From positions 35,528,095-35,592,094 of the forward strand of contig OX419338.1 of the NCBI GenBank assembly GCA_948470475.1: a stretch of 64,000 nt of DNA. The letters run 5' to 3'. The notes beneath the pieces are model-generated. The model was not told the origin of the DNA. It saw nothing but the letters and a program-made list of their open reading frames with translations, and did not search any database. This stretch comes from Galaxea fascicularis (Eukaryota > Cnidaria > Anthozoa > Scleractinia > Euphylliidae). This document shows positions 1-12,000 of the stretch, one piece after another; positions within the stretch are counted from its first letter, which is position 1; every line of letters starts with the position of its first letter. Made by a program: the position numbers and the translations under genes.

Positions 1-84
1 CTTTCCCGACGGCGGCATTGTCACGCACGTCGTTCACGAAGAAAGACGTTAAAGAATACATTGATTCCATCCCGAAGCCTAGAG
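1..84 (+). CDS. vWA-1, first visible exon (5' part outside window)
   Basis: Reads in frame from base 3 and ends KKDVKEYIDSIPKPR, which matches the helix and loop just before the G-x-P-x-L-x-x-A-L segment of the other domains. Donor AGAG|GTAATT gives phase 1. The strand 1 and strand 2 part must lie upstream of the window. The 450-base intron that follows (85-534) shows no repeat or RNA gene I recognise. Confidence 0.7.
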
Positions 85-3000
85 GTAATTGCAACACTAT
101 AGGTAGCTCAATTTACCATCATACTCTCATCATAATTATTCCGCCGGTCGATATTCTGATCGTGGCGGTATGCAGGAAGTTTGTCACGTGAACATAATGG
201 CCTAAGCTCCCACGAGTCTCCTGTAGCTTAGCGACAGAGCGTCTGGACAAGTTTGCATATCAATGCGATTCTGTGATGTGAACGTTGCCTTCTTAATATT
301 CAAGTTTCTTTGGAACTTTTACCTAAACTGGTGACTTGTCCTTTGGTAAAAAGCTACAGGTCATATTGAGTATTTTTGTAGCGTTTTTAATTTTATCTTA
401 ATGGGTTTTCTCTTCTTCTTTCCTCGAAATCAAACTGTTAAGACTGAATGGCGAATTGCAGGTTGGGGATGGCAAAGTTCTGAGTTCTTTCTTCGTTGAG
501 TAGTTATTAATGTGATGTAAACTATTTGTTACAGCTGGCCCAAGTTCTCCCGTGCTCAATCAGGCGCTCGCAGCTACCAAAAATTTATTCGAAGGCGATG
601 GTGTGCGAGAAAACGCCACCAAAGTACTTGTGGTGTTAACGGACACGAGTTCGGGATTAGAGGAGAGTGTCCTGAGAGCTGCAGCGAGTGAATTAGAAGA
701 GCAGGAAATTGAGATCATCGCTGTGTCGATAGGGAATGAATCGGATGTCAGTGAGCTGGTGTATGTAACACCACATAGAGGCAACATTATTGATGCATCC
801 ATCGATGAAAACCGCGACAGCTTATCATCAGAGATACTTCGTCTCATTCTCACAGGTTGGTTAATCATACCCTCTCACCCCACGATCTAAATATTAATTC
901 TCCGAACTGCTCATTGCTTATAATGTCAGTGCTGAGAATTTGCTGTCAAAAGAAACACAACCCCAAAGTTGATTTATTTCTTTATTCTCATCACCTGTCT
1001 GCTTGATTATGTAATGATATTGTAAGGGGAAATTACTAATTGGTCATTCCTGGGAGTGAAAGTGCCCTCGCGTGTTGTGTATGACATGTTGCATTGTTAT
1101 CGTTTTGTATAGTCAACTCGAATCCAACAAGCGACCGCAGAAAAAATTGCTTTATAAAGTTAAAAAAATTAAAGACTGTGTTCATAGTGAAAGTGTACTT
1201 AGCTATCCAAGCTAGTTTACAGGCACTCCACTTAAATCCCAAGAAATAAGTTTATAGGTTTATAGGAATGACGCAATACTAATATCCCAAGGCCATTGAG
1301 CCAATGGCAATTCCGGAGTTGCACTACTGTTTAATAACGCTCATGTACGAGGTACGAAGCAGTAGTCTGTTCTTGAAATCTCAAAGAGAAACGGCGTTTG
1401 ATGAAGGCGAATGTGGGGCATTATTCACCTTCATTACATAGAAAGTGGCTCTAAAATCTTGTCCTTTCTTTTGTCACTTGTTAGATCCGCCTCCAGTCCA
1501 GACAGAGGTCGATGTCGCCTTTGCAGTAAGTGCCAATTCTCTGAACTACATGCAGACGTTCAGGCTAATGAAAGACACCATAGCCTGGATAATCGGCGAG
1601 TATGGAACAGACAAGCTGCAATATTCAGTCATCCTGTTTGGTGCCGATGCAAGCACTGGCGTGAACTTTGACGAAGACGTTCCTACTCCAAACTTGTTGA
1701 TACAACTTGTACAGAGCCTTTCCAGGAAGGGTGGAGATCCTGATCTTACCAAAGCTATGGACCAAGCTAAGAACGTGTTTGAATCTGCTGGTGCGAGACC
1801 TGAAGCGAGAAAGGTAGCAACTCGCAAGTCCTTACCACATTTCTTTACAACTTTAAGCACATTTACGAACTTGCCTTTGGAATGCAAAGTTTAGTTTGCA
1901 ACAACCTAGTGTACAGTTTCCTCCCCAAAGCATAGTCACGTCAAATGTTATGTAATGTGCTCATGTGTGCTACTTGCCAGTTACATATCTTATCTGTTTA
2001 GGTATTGGTTGTGATCACAGACAAAGTATCTGGATTGAGTTCATCTGTTATCGAGAAAGCATCTGAGCCTTTGCACAACAAAGGAATCAAAGTGGTAGCT
2101 GTGGCTGTGGGAAATGAAGTCGACCCTTCAGAGCTGGAGCTTACAAATCCTGAGAACTTTGTCATCGAGGTGCCCAGGAATGAGGAACCGCAGAAATTGG
2201 GAAAACAGATTATGGAACATGTTATCCGACGTAAGTCGTTAAGAAGCAGAGTCTGTACATTGGTAAACAGTCATCGCTAAGATTCCCTTGTCTTTTCATG
2301 TTTAATGAGTAATTTTTATATTCCTGGGTGCCAGCTTAAAAGCTTTCTTTCCTTTAGATTTTAAATCTGTAACGTTTTTGAAAATACATTTGCTGTCATG
2401 CCCTATTGTTTGAAACCTATTTAAGATGCAATTCTTGACTTTAGCTTATTCGGACGTGGCCATAGAGCTGTCTCAAGGAAACAATCTCGTACAAAACAAA
2501 TCACAGTTGATTTCCTACAGTTTGATACCTCAGTTAGTATAGTTGTAACGTTATTCATTTTGTATATGTTTCAGCCAAGTTCCCGCTCATTGACATTGCT
2601 TTCGCTCTCAGCGCCACGGGGATATCAGCCGATAAAACATACCAGTTGATGAAAGACACCATAGAGCTTATTGTCGATAAGTATGGCATGGGAAGCATGC
2701 GATACAGTTTTATACTGTACTCTGACACGGCTAACATCAACGTCAAATTCAGCGAAAAGTACCCGACCCTTGAAGACCTAAAGAACGTCATCCAGGCTCT
2801 GTTACCAGTTACTGGTGGTTCAAATCTTACAGTAGCCTTAGCTGCCGCAAAACAGGCATTTGAAGATAGTGGAGTGCGCAAGGATGCTACCCATGTCCTC
2901 GTTATTATCACGGACAAGGCTTCTGGAGCGAGTGGAGATGACATAGAGAAATCTGCAACGCCCTTGCAAGAGTCTGGAATTGTGGTTATTCCTGTTGGCA

Positions 3001-6000
3001 TTGGAAACCAAGTTAATTCTCAAGAGCTCGAGGGGTCAACTGACAAAGACACTGTTATAACTGTTGGTACGGACGAGGATCCCAGAAATCTGATGGAGAT
3101 GATACTGGCAAAACTTAATGGTATGTTGGAAATACAGGTCTTAACAAGGACTATTGGGATCAAGGAATAAATTTGGGGGTGACCAGGCATTTTTTTTTAG
3201 TAATAATAGCAATTTATGGTGTTAGTTGTCCCTAAAAAATTGGTATGGTTACTCCTAATTTTCTTTTTTAGACTCCATAAGCTTTCACTAGGATCTTCTT
3301 TTCCCTACTCATCTGTGAACAAGGCAGTGCTAAATGCCTTTGTTTTAGTAAGCACTGCCTTAAGGTGGTTCGAAATAGTTTTCATTTTCTTGAGAGAAGT
3401 TCTACAAATTCTTTTCTAAGTTATGTTTGGTTCATCGTATCACTATGAAAGTTGGCACAGAAATAAAAGAGACATCATAGATATATTACATGACATTTAT
3501 TTCAGAAAATCTGTTACCATGGCAACCATATGACGCATTCGGTTGAGCCCCTAAAATCGGAATCTTTTATCTTATTTAAAAAACAGGTCGGTGAAATCTT
3601 CTCAAACTTCTATATTATATGTTACCAGGAATGATCTTCAAAATATTTCAATTAAAAAAAATTATGTAGGGACGATTAAGAATAAAACTACTTTTTGATT
3701 ATTGCTTTCTTAATTTTTTCCCTACCTACAGAATTTTTTAAAAGTCGGACTATAAACGCAGTCAATTGATCTTAGTTGTTACCGAAAAAATCGAAAAAAC
3801 CTACCGAGCGAAAGCGGAAATATAAGCGAGTAAAATTACGAAACTTAAAAAATTTCGGGTACATATATATGTTGTGCCGCGTAGCACTATAAACACATAC
3901 AAGTGATGGAACAGAGAATTAACTCTGAATTGTAAATTAAAGTGCTAATACTGAACCCATGAATAACCCACTGGGCGTTAGCCCTAGTAAAGGGTATCAG
4001 GGAACCATGCTACAATTTACAATTCGGAGTTAATTCTCTGTTCCATCACTTGTATGTGTTTATAGTGCTACGCGGCACAATTCAGAGTTAATTCTCTGTT
4101 CCATCACTTAAAAAATTTCGAGTCGACAAGATTAGCATTTGAGCATGCGCGACACACGCGTGCTCTTACTTTTTATAGGTATGGCGTGTGTTGTTTACGC
4201 GCGCGCGCTCTCGGCTAAAAACTCTTTCGAGCCTCCTTAAGAACTGACTCTATTTTCAAGGACAATGCCGAGATGCATTCATCATAACCGCAGAGATAAT
4301 TGGAAACACCATCCATGAACGGCCATCTGTTATTTTGGGTTAGCGTGCTTGCCACCAAATAAGTCCAGCATTTTAGTCCTCGGGTTCAATCATCTTAACG
4401 CATGCATCCCATCTCCAATATCAACATGTAAATTCTCCGTACTGTTCTCACGTATTTCTTATGTTACATGTAGGGAGAATTTGTATGAACATTAACTCAA
4501 CTGATCTGACACCTGGCGATCATTTTCTGTATTCTCATGCCCAGTATTATTGACGAAATAGTGATATGGTAAGGAGACGATCGATGGTGATCAGTTGGGA
4601 TGCGAAGGGTTAAAACCTCAGTATTTTACGGTTCTATTACTGTGTATCTGTACATCTTTACAGAGACACAGAGGAAGCCACCAGTTGACCTTGCCTTTGC
4701 TTTGAGTGCAACCTCCGCCAAGTCGAGTCAAACTCTTCAGTTGATGAAAGACGTGATCAATAACGTCATTGAAGACTACGGCACTCGGGACTTGCGCTAT
4801 TGTTTTATTCGCTTTGGGTCTGACGCATCCACGAAGTTCAGTTTCACAAGTGACTCGGTAGATCCAAAAGGACTGCAGAACATTGTTAACATCGTGCCCC
4901 CAAGCGAACAGCCGTCGTCACCTCATGTGGCTTTACAAGAGGCTTCAAGGGCATTTAGTAGCGCAGGAGTCCGTCCTAATGCTTCCAAGGTACTCGTGGT
5001 GATGACGGACATGAACGGAGATTCGCTTGAGAAAGAGATCGAGGCAGCTGCTGAGCCTCTTAGGCAGATGAAGGTCAAGATCATAGTCATTGGAATCGGT
5101 GGAGCTGTGGATCCAGATGAGATGGTCAAAGTTACCGGAAGTAATGACAATGTTATCACAGCACTGGTTGATGAAGACCCTGACTCTGTTACCAAGACGT
5201 TAATGAAGAAGGTTTTCCAACCAGGTAGGAAGCTCCAGGCGAAGTATTTTTATTTGAGAGCAGTAACTTAACAATCTTTGATCACTGTTAAATCAGTTAA
5301 ATGTTTTGAACAGTTTTTAGTCTATGTTTTTAGTCTGACGCGGTTAGAAACCAAGAAATCCACGATGGCAGAATTTCGGATACCAGTGCGATTTCATTTT
5401 TGGTGACAAATGTCCTTAGGCCCAAGCAAAGGCTTCCAGCATTAATGGCCAACGTCATCCAACATGGGTGGTCCAACAGTGATCCAGGATTGGTGGTCCG
5501 CCGTCATGATAAACAACCCGAAGTGTTACGTCAAAGTTAGTAGTTTAAGATAGAGAGAGAGAGTTTCAGAGAGCATATAATTTTGTTGATATGGTTATTC
5601 TTTTGTTAACGTTTAGCTCCACCAGTTGTCCCGAAAGTCGATCTGGTGTTTGCAATAGGTACAGTGGCCTCAAACGCTGATGATGTTTTCCAAAAGACGA
5701 AAGAAACAATCGTTTCTATTATCGACAAATACGGTGCAAACAACTTACACTACGCCGTCATTTTCTTTGGAAACGACGCCGAGACTATTGTCGACTTTGA
5801 GAATTACACAACAAGTGAACAGGTGAAAAGGCTGCTTGCGGACAGCCGTCGGATGTCCGGAGGCCCTGCCCTGGAGGAAGCTCTGAAAATGGTCATCAGA
5901 GTTTTCAAATCACTCGGAGCACGAGAAGATGCCAGAAAAGTCCTTGTTGTAATTACAGATAAAAAGTCTGCTTCTCTCAGTGATAGAGTTAGATCTGAGG

Positions 6001-9000
6001 CGAATATGCTTGAGGATATGGACGTCAAAGTGATTCCGGTGGGCATTGGTAGTGAAATTGACAGACCAGAGCTGGAGGAGATAACACCAAACATCAGTGA
6101 TGTAATTGCAACTTCCACCTTGGACAAACCAGGGCAACTTGGAGAAGAAATTATGGTGAAAGTTTTAAAAGGTATGACGCTTCCTTTTTGCCCATTAAAT
6201 CCTCTTCTGATCATCTCTCCCGGTGATTTCCATTTGTATGATGATTTATTTATTAATTTTTCTGCCTGTGGTACTGTTAATTACAATGGTACCAGGTATA
6301 CAAGCATTACGAATTGAATTGCGTCAAAACTTCTTCTTTTGCATGGTTTTAATGCATATTTTTTGACTCTTATAGACCGTCCTAAAGTACCAGAGATCGA
6401 CTTGGTGTTTGCCATAACAGCTACAACAGGTGCTGCGGAAGCCATCTTTCATCGTATGAGAGATGCAGTGAAAATCATTACTGATACCTATGGGATGAAT
6501 AAGTTGAGGTATAGCGTCATTACGTATGGTTCAACTGCAGAAATGGTGTTTGACTTCAAAATGTCCTTTCCCACCCGCGAAAGCTTGAAGTACTTCATTG
6601 AGAGGCTACGACGAATTCCTGGCGGCCCCGACACTTTAGCAGCCTTGGAGGAGGCCAATAAGGTCATCAAAGATTCAGGGACTCGTCCAACAGCAAAGAC
6701 AGTGTTGGTTTTGATTACCGATGGCGCTACTCCTGAAAGGCCGCTGGAAGTCAACAAATCCATCGAGGCAATTGAAAAAGAAGGCGTTCCTGTTCTAGGC
6801 TTTGTAGTTCGAAATAACGTTGAATCAAGAGACCTGGCCGAAAAGGTGATAAAGAAGGTATTAACTGGTAAGTCCGTCTGTGTGTTTGTCTTATCTCCAC
6901 TATGCCACCTGACCATTAGGACTTCTTTAAAGTGGCCTGAAGTCCGTCTGTGTGTTTGTCTTATCTCCACTATGCCACCTGACCATTAGGACTTCTTTAA
7001 AGTGGCCTGAAGTAGACACTTAAGATTTGGTTTTTTGAACGGCTTTCAAGTAGTCGCGCATTTGACAGTCTTTGGGTTTTAACTTGGAGAAAGTGTTAAG
7101 GGGTGGAAAGGAAAGTGAAATTCTCGTTGGAGTTGTGTCCTTGACAGCAAACTCAAACAGACAGCGGTAACGGTTGATTGTGTAACATTTTTGTTTCAGC
7201 TGTGTTGGAGCCACCAGAGATGGATCTTTGTTTCGCCATTAGCGCTACAACTGCTAATTCCGTCACCACCTTCACTTTGATGACAGAAACCATGAAAGAT
7301 GTTGTAGAGAGGTACGGTATCGGCAAGATCCGCTACAGTGTCATTGTGTTTGGTTCACAAGCCGTGCAGGTTTTAGGCTTCGATTCTGGCTTTTCAAACC
7401 CGGCAGAGTTGGAGAAAAATCTCACCTCTCTTGATCCAGTTGGCGGTGGACCAGCATTGGACGAAGCTTTGAAGAAAGCCCTTGAAGCTTTTGAGGAAAG
7501 CGTCCCCAGGCGGACCGCTAAGAAAGTCCTTGTTGTCATGACAGACAAAGAATCAGGGCTTGGAGAGGACGAAGTTCTAACCAAGGCCAAACCTTTGGAG
7601 GGGAGGGGCATCCGTGTCATTGCTGTGGCAGTTGGAGATGAAGCAGACAAAAAAGAACTTGAAAACATTGCGTCGGACAAAAGAGACGTTTTGACTGTTA
7701 CGGAATCCATCCGGCCAAAGGAACTTTCCAAAGATCTGATGGTCTTAATTCTAACAGGTATATTGACTCAGTGATTTCTGGAGAGTAGGAAATTGCAATT
7801 AGCGCTTTTTCACGCTTTTTCACGCTTTTTCACGTTAGTATATCGGATCAAAGATGACAAATTCTTTAGGGTTGACGTAGAGTAGCCCAGCTCTGATTTG
7901 TGCTTTAAAATAATTTCTTTATAACTGTTTTGACGACTCGATGTTGTGTTTTTTTTCCCTAAAAGTGACGGCACTATATTGAGGTGGTCGTATGAAAAGT
8001 CCGAGTTTCTTTTGTCATTTTGTTTTCTTTATAAGAGATAAGTGACAAGGAATTCATTATTTTAGATCGTCCACTGAATGTGCCCAAGCTGGACCTTGTG
8101 TTTGCTATTTCATCAACGAGTACCGATGCAGACGAGGTTTTCCTGCTGATGATTAGCACGATCGACTCGCTACTCCAGAAATATGACTCAAGCAATGTTC
8201 GCCATGGCCTTCTTGTGTATGGCGACAATGCCACAGTTGTGGTTGACCTTAAAAACAACACTGTTGCTAGCGAAGTTAAAGAACAGTTGTTGACAGTTCT
8301 ACCATCGCCTGGCCGATCTGATGTAAGCAAGGCTCTAGAGGCAGCTGCTACGGTGTTCTCTGAAGCTAATGACCGCCCAGATGCCGATAGAGCGTTGGTC
8401 ATCATGACTGATAACAATTCTCCTCTTGATGAAGATGTAGTTATTGATGCAACTAAACCCCTAGAGCAAATGGCGGTGAAAATTATTTCTGTAGCAGTTG
8501 GTGACGAGGTTAATCCAACAGACTTTGTCGTGGTCACTGCCAAAGAGAACATCATACGAACGGACGAGGATAAAGACCCAGATGACCTTGGTGTAGAAAT
8601 CATGGAGAGGGTCATCAGTAAGTAACTTTGGCTAAGCTGTTTATGAACTAGGTTATTTAAAAGCCACCCTCATAAAGTGTTGCGCTTTCCATTTGTTTTT
8701 CATGTCACGCGCGCACACACCTTCTGGACGCAGTTACCTTCGCACGCGCGCTCTTACTTCTTCCCCAACGCTTATTGTGTTGATTACGCTCATAAATATA
8801 AAACAAACACTTCCGTGAGAAATTACTTGGTTACACTTCGATGCTGCCGGAGAGCGTTCCACTGCAGCGCTGTCCTCATTTAGAAAAATACTACTAAGGT
8901 GCGGTTTAGAATTCTAACTTTCCACAAAGGTCTCCTCGGCGAAAACTTGCACAAAAGGATGCTTGCTGAAAATTATTTAAAGGAACATTTTAATATTAAG

Positions 9001-12000
9001 TATACGTTTAGGAATCATTCAATTTGTATTTCGTTTTATGTTATGGCTGGAACCGTAACATTCGTTCATATAACATACGTTCACTAGAAAAAAAAGGTGT
9101 CACGGTCATTAAATAAAATTTTTCTTCAGGTTCGTGTTGGTCTTCGTTAAAACTTTGTAGTTTTACACTTTGCATTTCTGCCTTACAGATGGGTCCCTTC
9201 GGCTGCCAGAGACAAACATAGTATTCGCAATCTCCGCCACAGGACTTGAAGCCAATGAAACTCTAGGCTTCGTGAAGGAAATCGTTAAATCTATCATCAT
9301 CAAGTATGGCACAGAAAGGCTTGAATACAGTCTCATAGTCTATGGCGAATCAGCTTCTCCTCAAGTTATGTTTGGTGATATTTTTAAATCTAATGCCGAA
9401 TTAATAACAGCTGTTGAGAGCGTCCCTGCAGTATCTGGAGTTCCTTCTCTTGACAAGGCATTGGAAGAGTCAAAACTACAGTTTGAAAGTCCATTTATCA
9501 GGCCAAATGCAGCTAAGGTAATAGATACACTGTTTCATCTAACATGCATGTCTAGGGTGGGGAGATGAAAGACCCTGGGAACCCGGTGAGGTTGGCATAT
9601 CGGCAACTGAGTGAAAATGGTATTCAAGACGGCAGCGTAATGTAATAAGGATTGGATAGATGCCGTGAAGATGATTGTTTTTCTCCTGTGTAGATATAAT
9701 GCCTAATCAAAACGATGGAAAGAGGGACGAAAAACTGGTTGACCTTGCCTAAATTTCATTTAGCCTGATCTAAGCGCTTTAGGCTCGTGAAGATGATACA
9801 CAATCTATACAAAACCACTTTGTATCTTTCCATGACCTCATGTCTCTATTGTGTATCAGGAAAATAAAGTTAAGCTCCAAATGACTAGTCAACAAAGATT
9901 GCCTTAGCTGGAGTTGCCTCCCTTATGTGTTGCCCTTGATATCAACCAAAAATGCTGCTAAATAAAAAAGGCCTTTCAATTCGATCCTTGCCGGGGTGTC
10001 GCCACGTTCGTCGAACTGTGGCGAGCCGTTTATCCCACGTACTTTGACGACCATCTCATACAAAGTGAATTTTTCACTTTGCTGTCTTTGCTTTCTTTGT
10101 AGGTGTTAGTCATTATTACAGACAGATCGTCTGGCAAGAGCCCAGAAGACATCAGAGCAGCGGTCACACCCCTGGAAACAGCTGGCATCCGAGTCATCGC
10201 AGTGACCGTCGGGAAGGAGGTCGATTCTGATAAGATGAAAGAAATACCATCAGATGGTGATGTCATCGAAACTAACAATAAAGGTGATCCTGAAGAAATG
10301 GGAGGCAAGATAATGAACAAAGTTGCAACTGGTAAGTGTGCCGGTTCATGTGGAGGCGAGCTAACCTAGCTTCTTGATTTTTCAGTGGTCGTGTATTAAA
10401 CGACCTTTGGTGACTGTCAGAACTAACCTAAGTAATCGGACTTCTATCGACGATCTGACTGATCCATGCTGCTCTAAGCTAACAAGGGACCTTCTCTTAC
10501 TTGTTCGGTTTTCGTCAGTTGTTTGATTGGTCCCTTTAATTGACGAATGATTCGCTGTGAGCGGCGAGATGCCACATATAGTTTATCTGCTTTCTAGACC
10601 TGGTGCCCCGTAAAAAGCATTGATCTGTATACGTTCGGAATGTGATATTCATTTTTAGCCCATTGAGCGGTCATGATAATTTCCATCCATACAATCACAT
10701 CTTTCTAAAAACTGAACTTCAGTCTTAAAATTGTTTTAGAGGAAATATGTGAGATTGAAAATAAACGACGTTTTGATGTCTTAATTAGAAGTTCAAAGTA
10801 CGTTTTGTCATCTTTCGGTAGGTTCACCCCCGGTACCGGAAATCGACCTTGGATTTGCTATCGCAGCGGACTCATTAGATGCCGACGAGACGTTCCAACT
10901 GATGAAAGACACTATCGCAGGAATCATCCGAGAATATGGACTGGGAAAAATCAGGTATGGGCTGATCGTCTTTGGAGACACAGCAAACATCAAGATACAA
11001 TTTAGTGACCACAACAAAATCGACAACCTCCTGCAGTACCTTGATGTTATTCCAAAGAGAAGCGGTGCTGCTTTAGACGAAATGCTTAAAGAAGCGGAAA
11101 GATTGTTCTCAGCTTCTGGTGGTCGCGCCAGTGCTAGAAAGGTGTTGGTTGTAATCACAGACTTAGCATCAGGGAAAACTTTATCGGAATTGAGCCAGGC
11201 CGCAAAGCTTTTGCAAGACAAAGAAATCAAGATTGTTGCTGTTGCCATTGGAAGGCAGGCCGATCCGAAGGAGTTGGAGATATTGACTTCAAAGGAGAAC
11301 GTAATTGAAGAGCAAAAGAGTGTACTGCCGAACGATCTCAAGAAGACCATCATGGATACAGTTTTTAAAGGTAACTTGCATAATCGCTACTTTGTAAATT
11401 CCCTTTGACAAACTTCGTGCACCATGAAAATCCATCTCAAATATGCGCCAAAATTCTTTTGAAGGGAGTACACTCTTCGTCAAACTACGACGGGTTTTTG
11501 AAACAAGTCTACAAGTCCTTTGTGACCGCGTTTGATATTTAGTCTAAGGTTAGCCTATTAGCTTACGTGGAAGTCAGTAGTTTAATTAGTTTTTGCTTTT
11601 ATTCAAAGGAACGCCAGTATTCCCTGAAGTGGACTTTGTATTCGCTGTCAGTGCTAATTCAGGAGATGTAGATGCAACTTTCACGCTGATGAAGGACAGT
11701 ATCCGCAAAATCATGAGTGACGTTGGATTTGCGAATGGCAACGTTCAATACGGTATCATCGCCTATGGTTCCCAGATAGTACAACTTGGAGACTTTGACA
11801 ACGTCAAAGAACTCAGAGCATATGTTCAGAGACTACCCAAGCGTGGTCTTGATCCACAAATCGATAAGACGCTACAAGAGGCTTTGAAGATTTTTCAGTC
11901 ACCCAATGCTCGCCCTGGAGCGAAGCAAGTTCTCGTGGTTTTGATGGATAAGAAGTCCACATCCTCTGATGAGGCAATCGAAAAGATTACCAAACTCCTC

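Noticed and set aside
3216..3419. Hydrophobic 67-codon ORF in the large intron after vWA-3
   Set aside because: T-rich intron sequence yields Phe/Leu/Val by chance; no splice context or homology.
7974..8615. Long minus-strand ORFs (213 codons here, 205 at 27352-27969, 160 at 6488-6970)
   Set aside because: They are exact antisense shadows of vWA exons, Ser/Thr-rich because they complement Asp/Glu/Lys/Ser codons, and they stop where the exon stops.
8677..9087. Two small plus-strand ORFs in the intron after vWA-8
   Set aside because: No recognisable domain and atypical composition, between two exons that join in frame.
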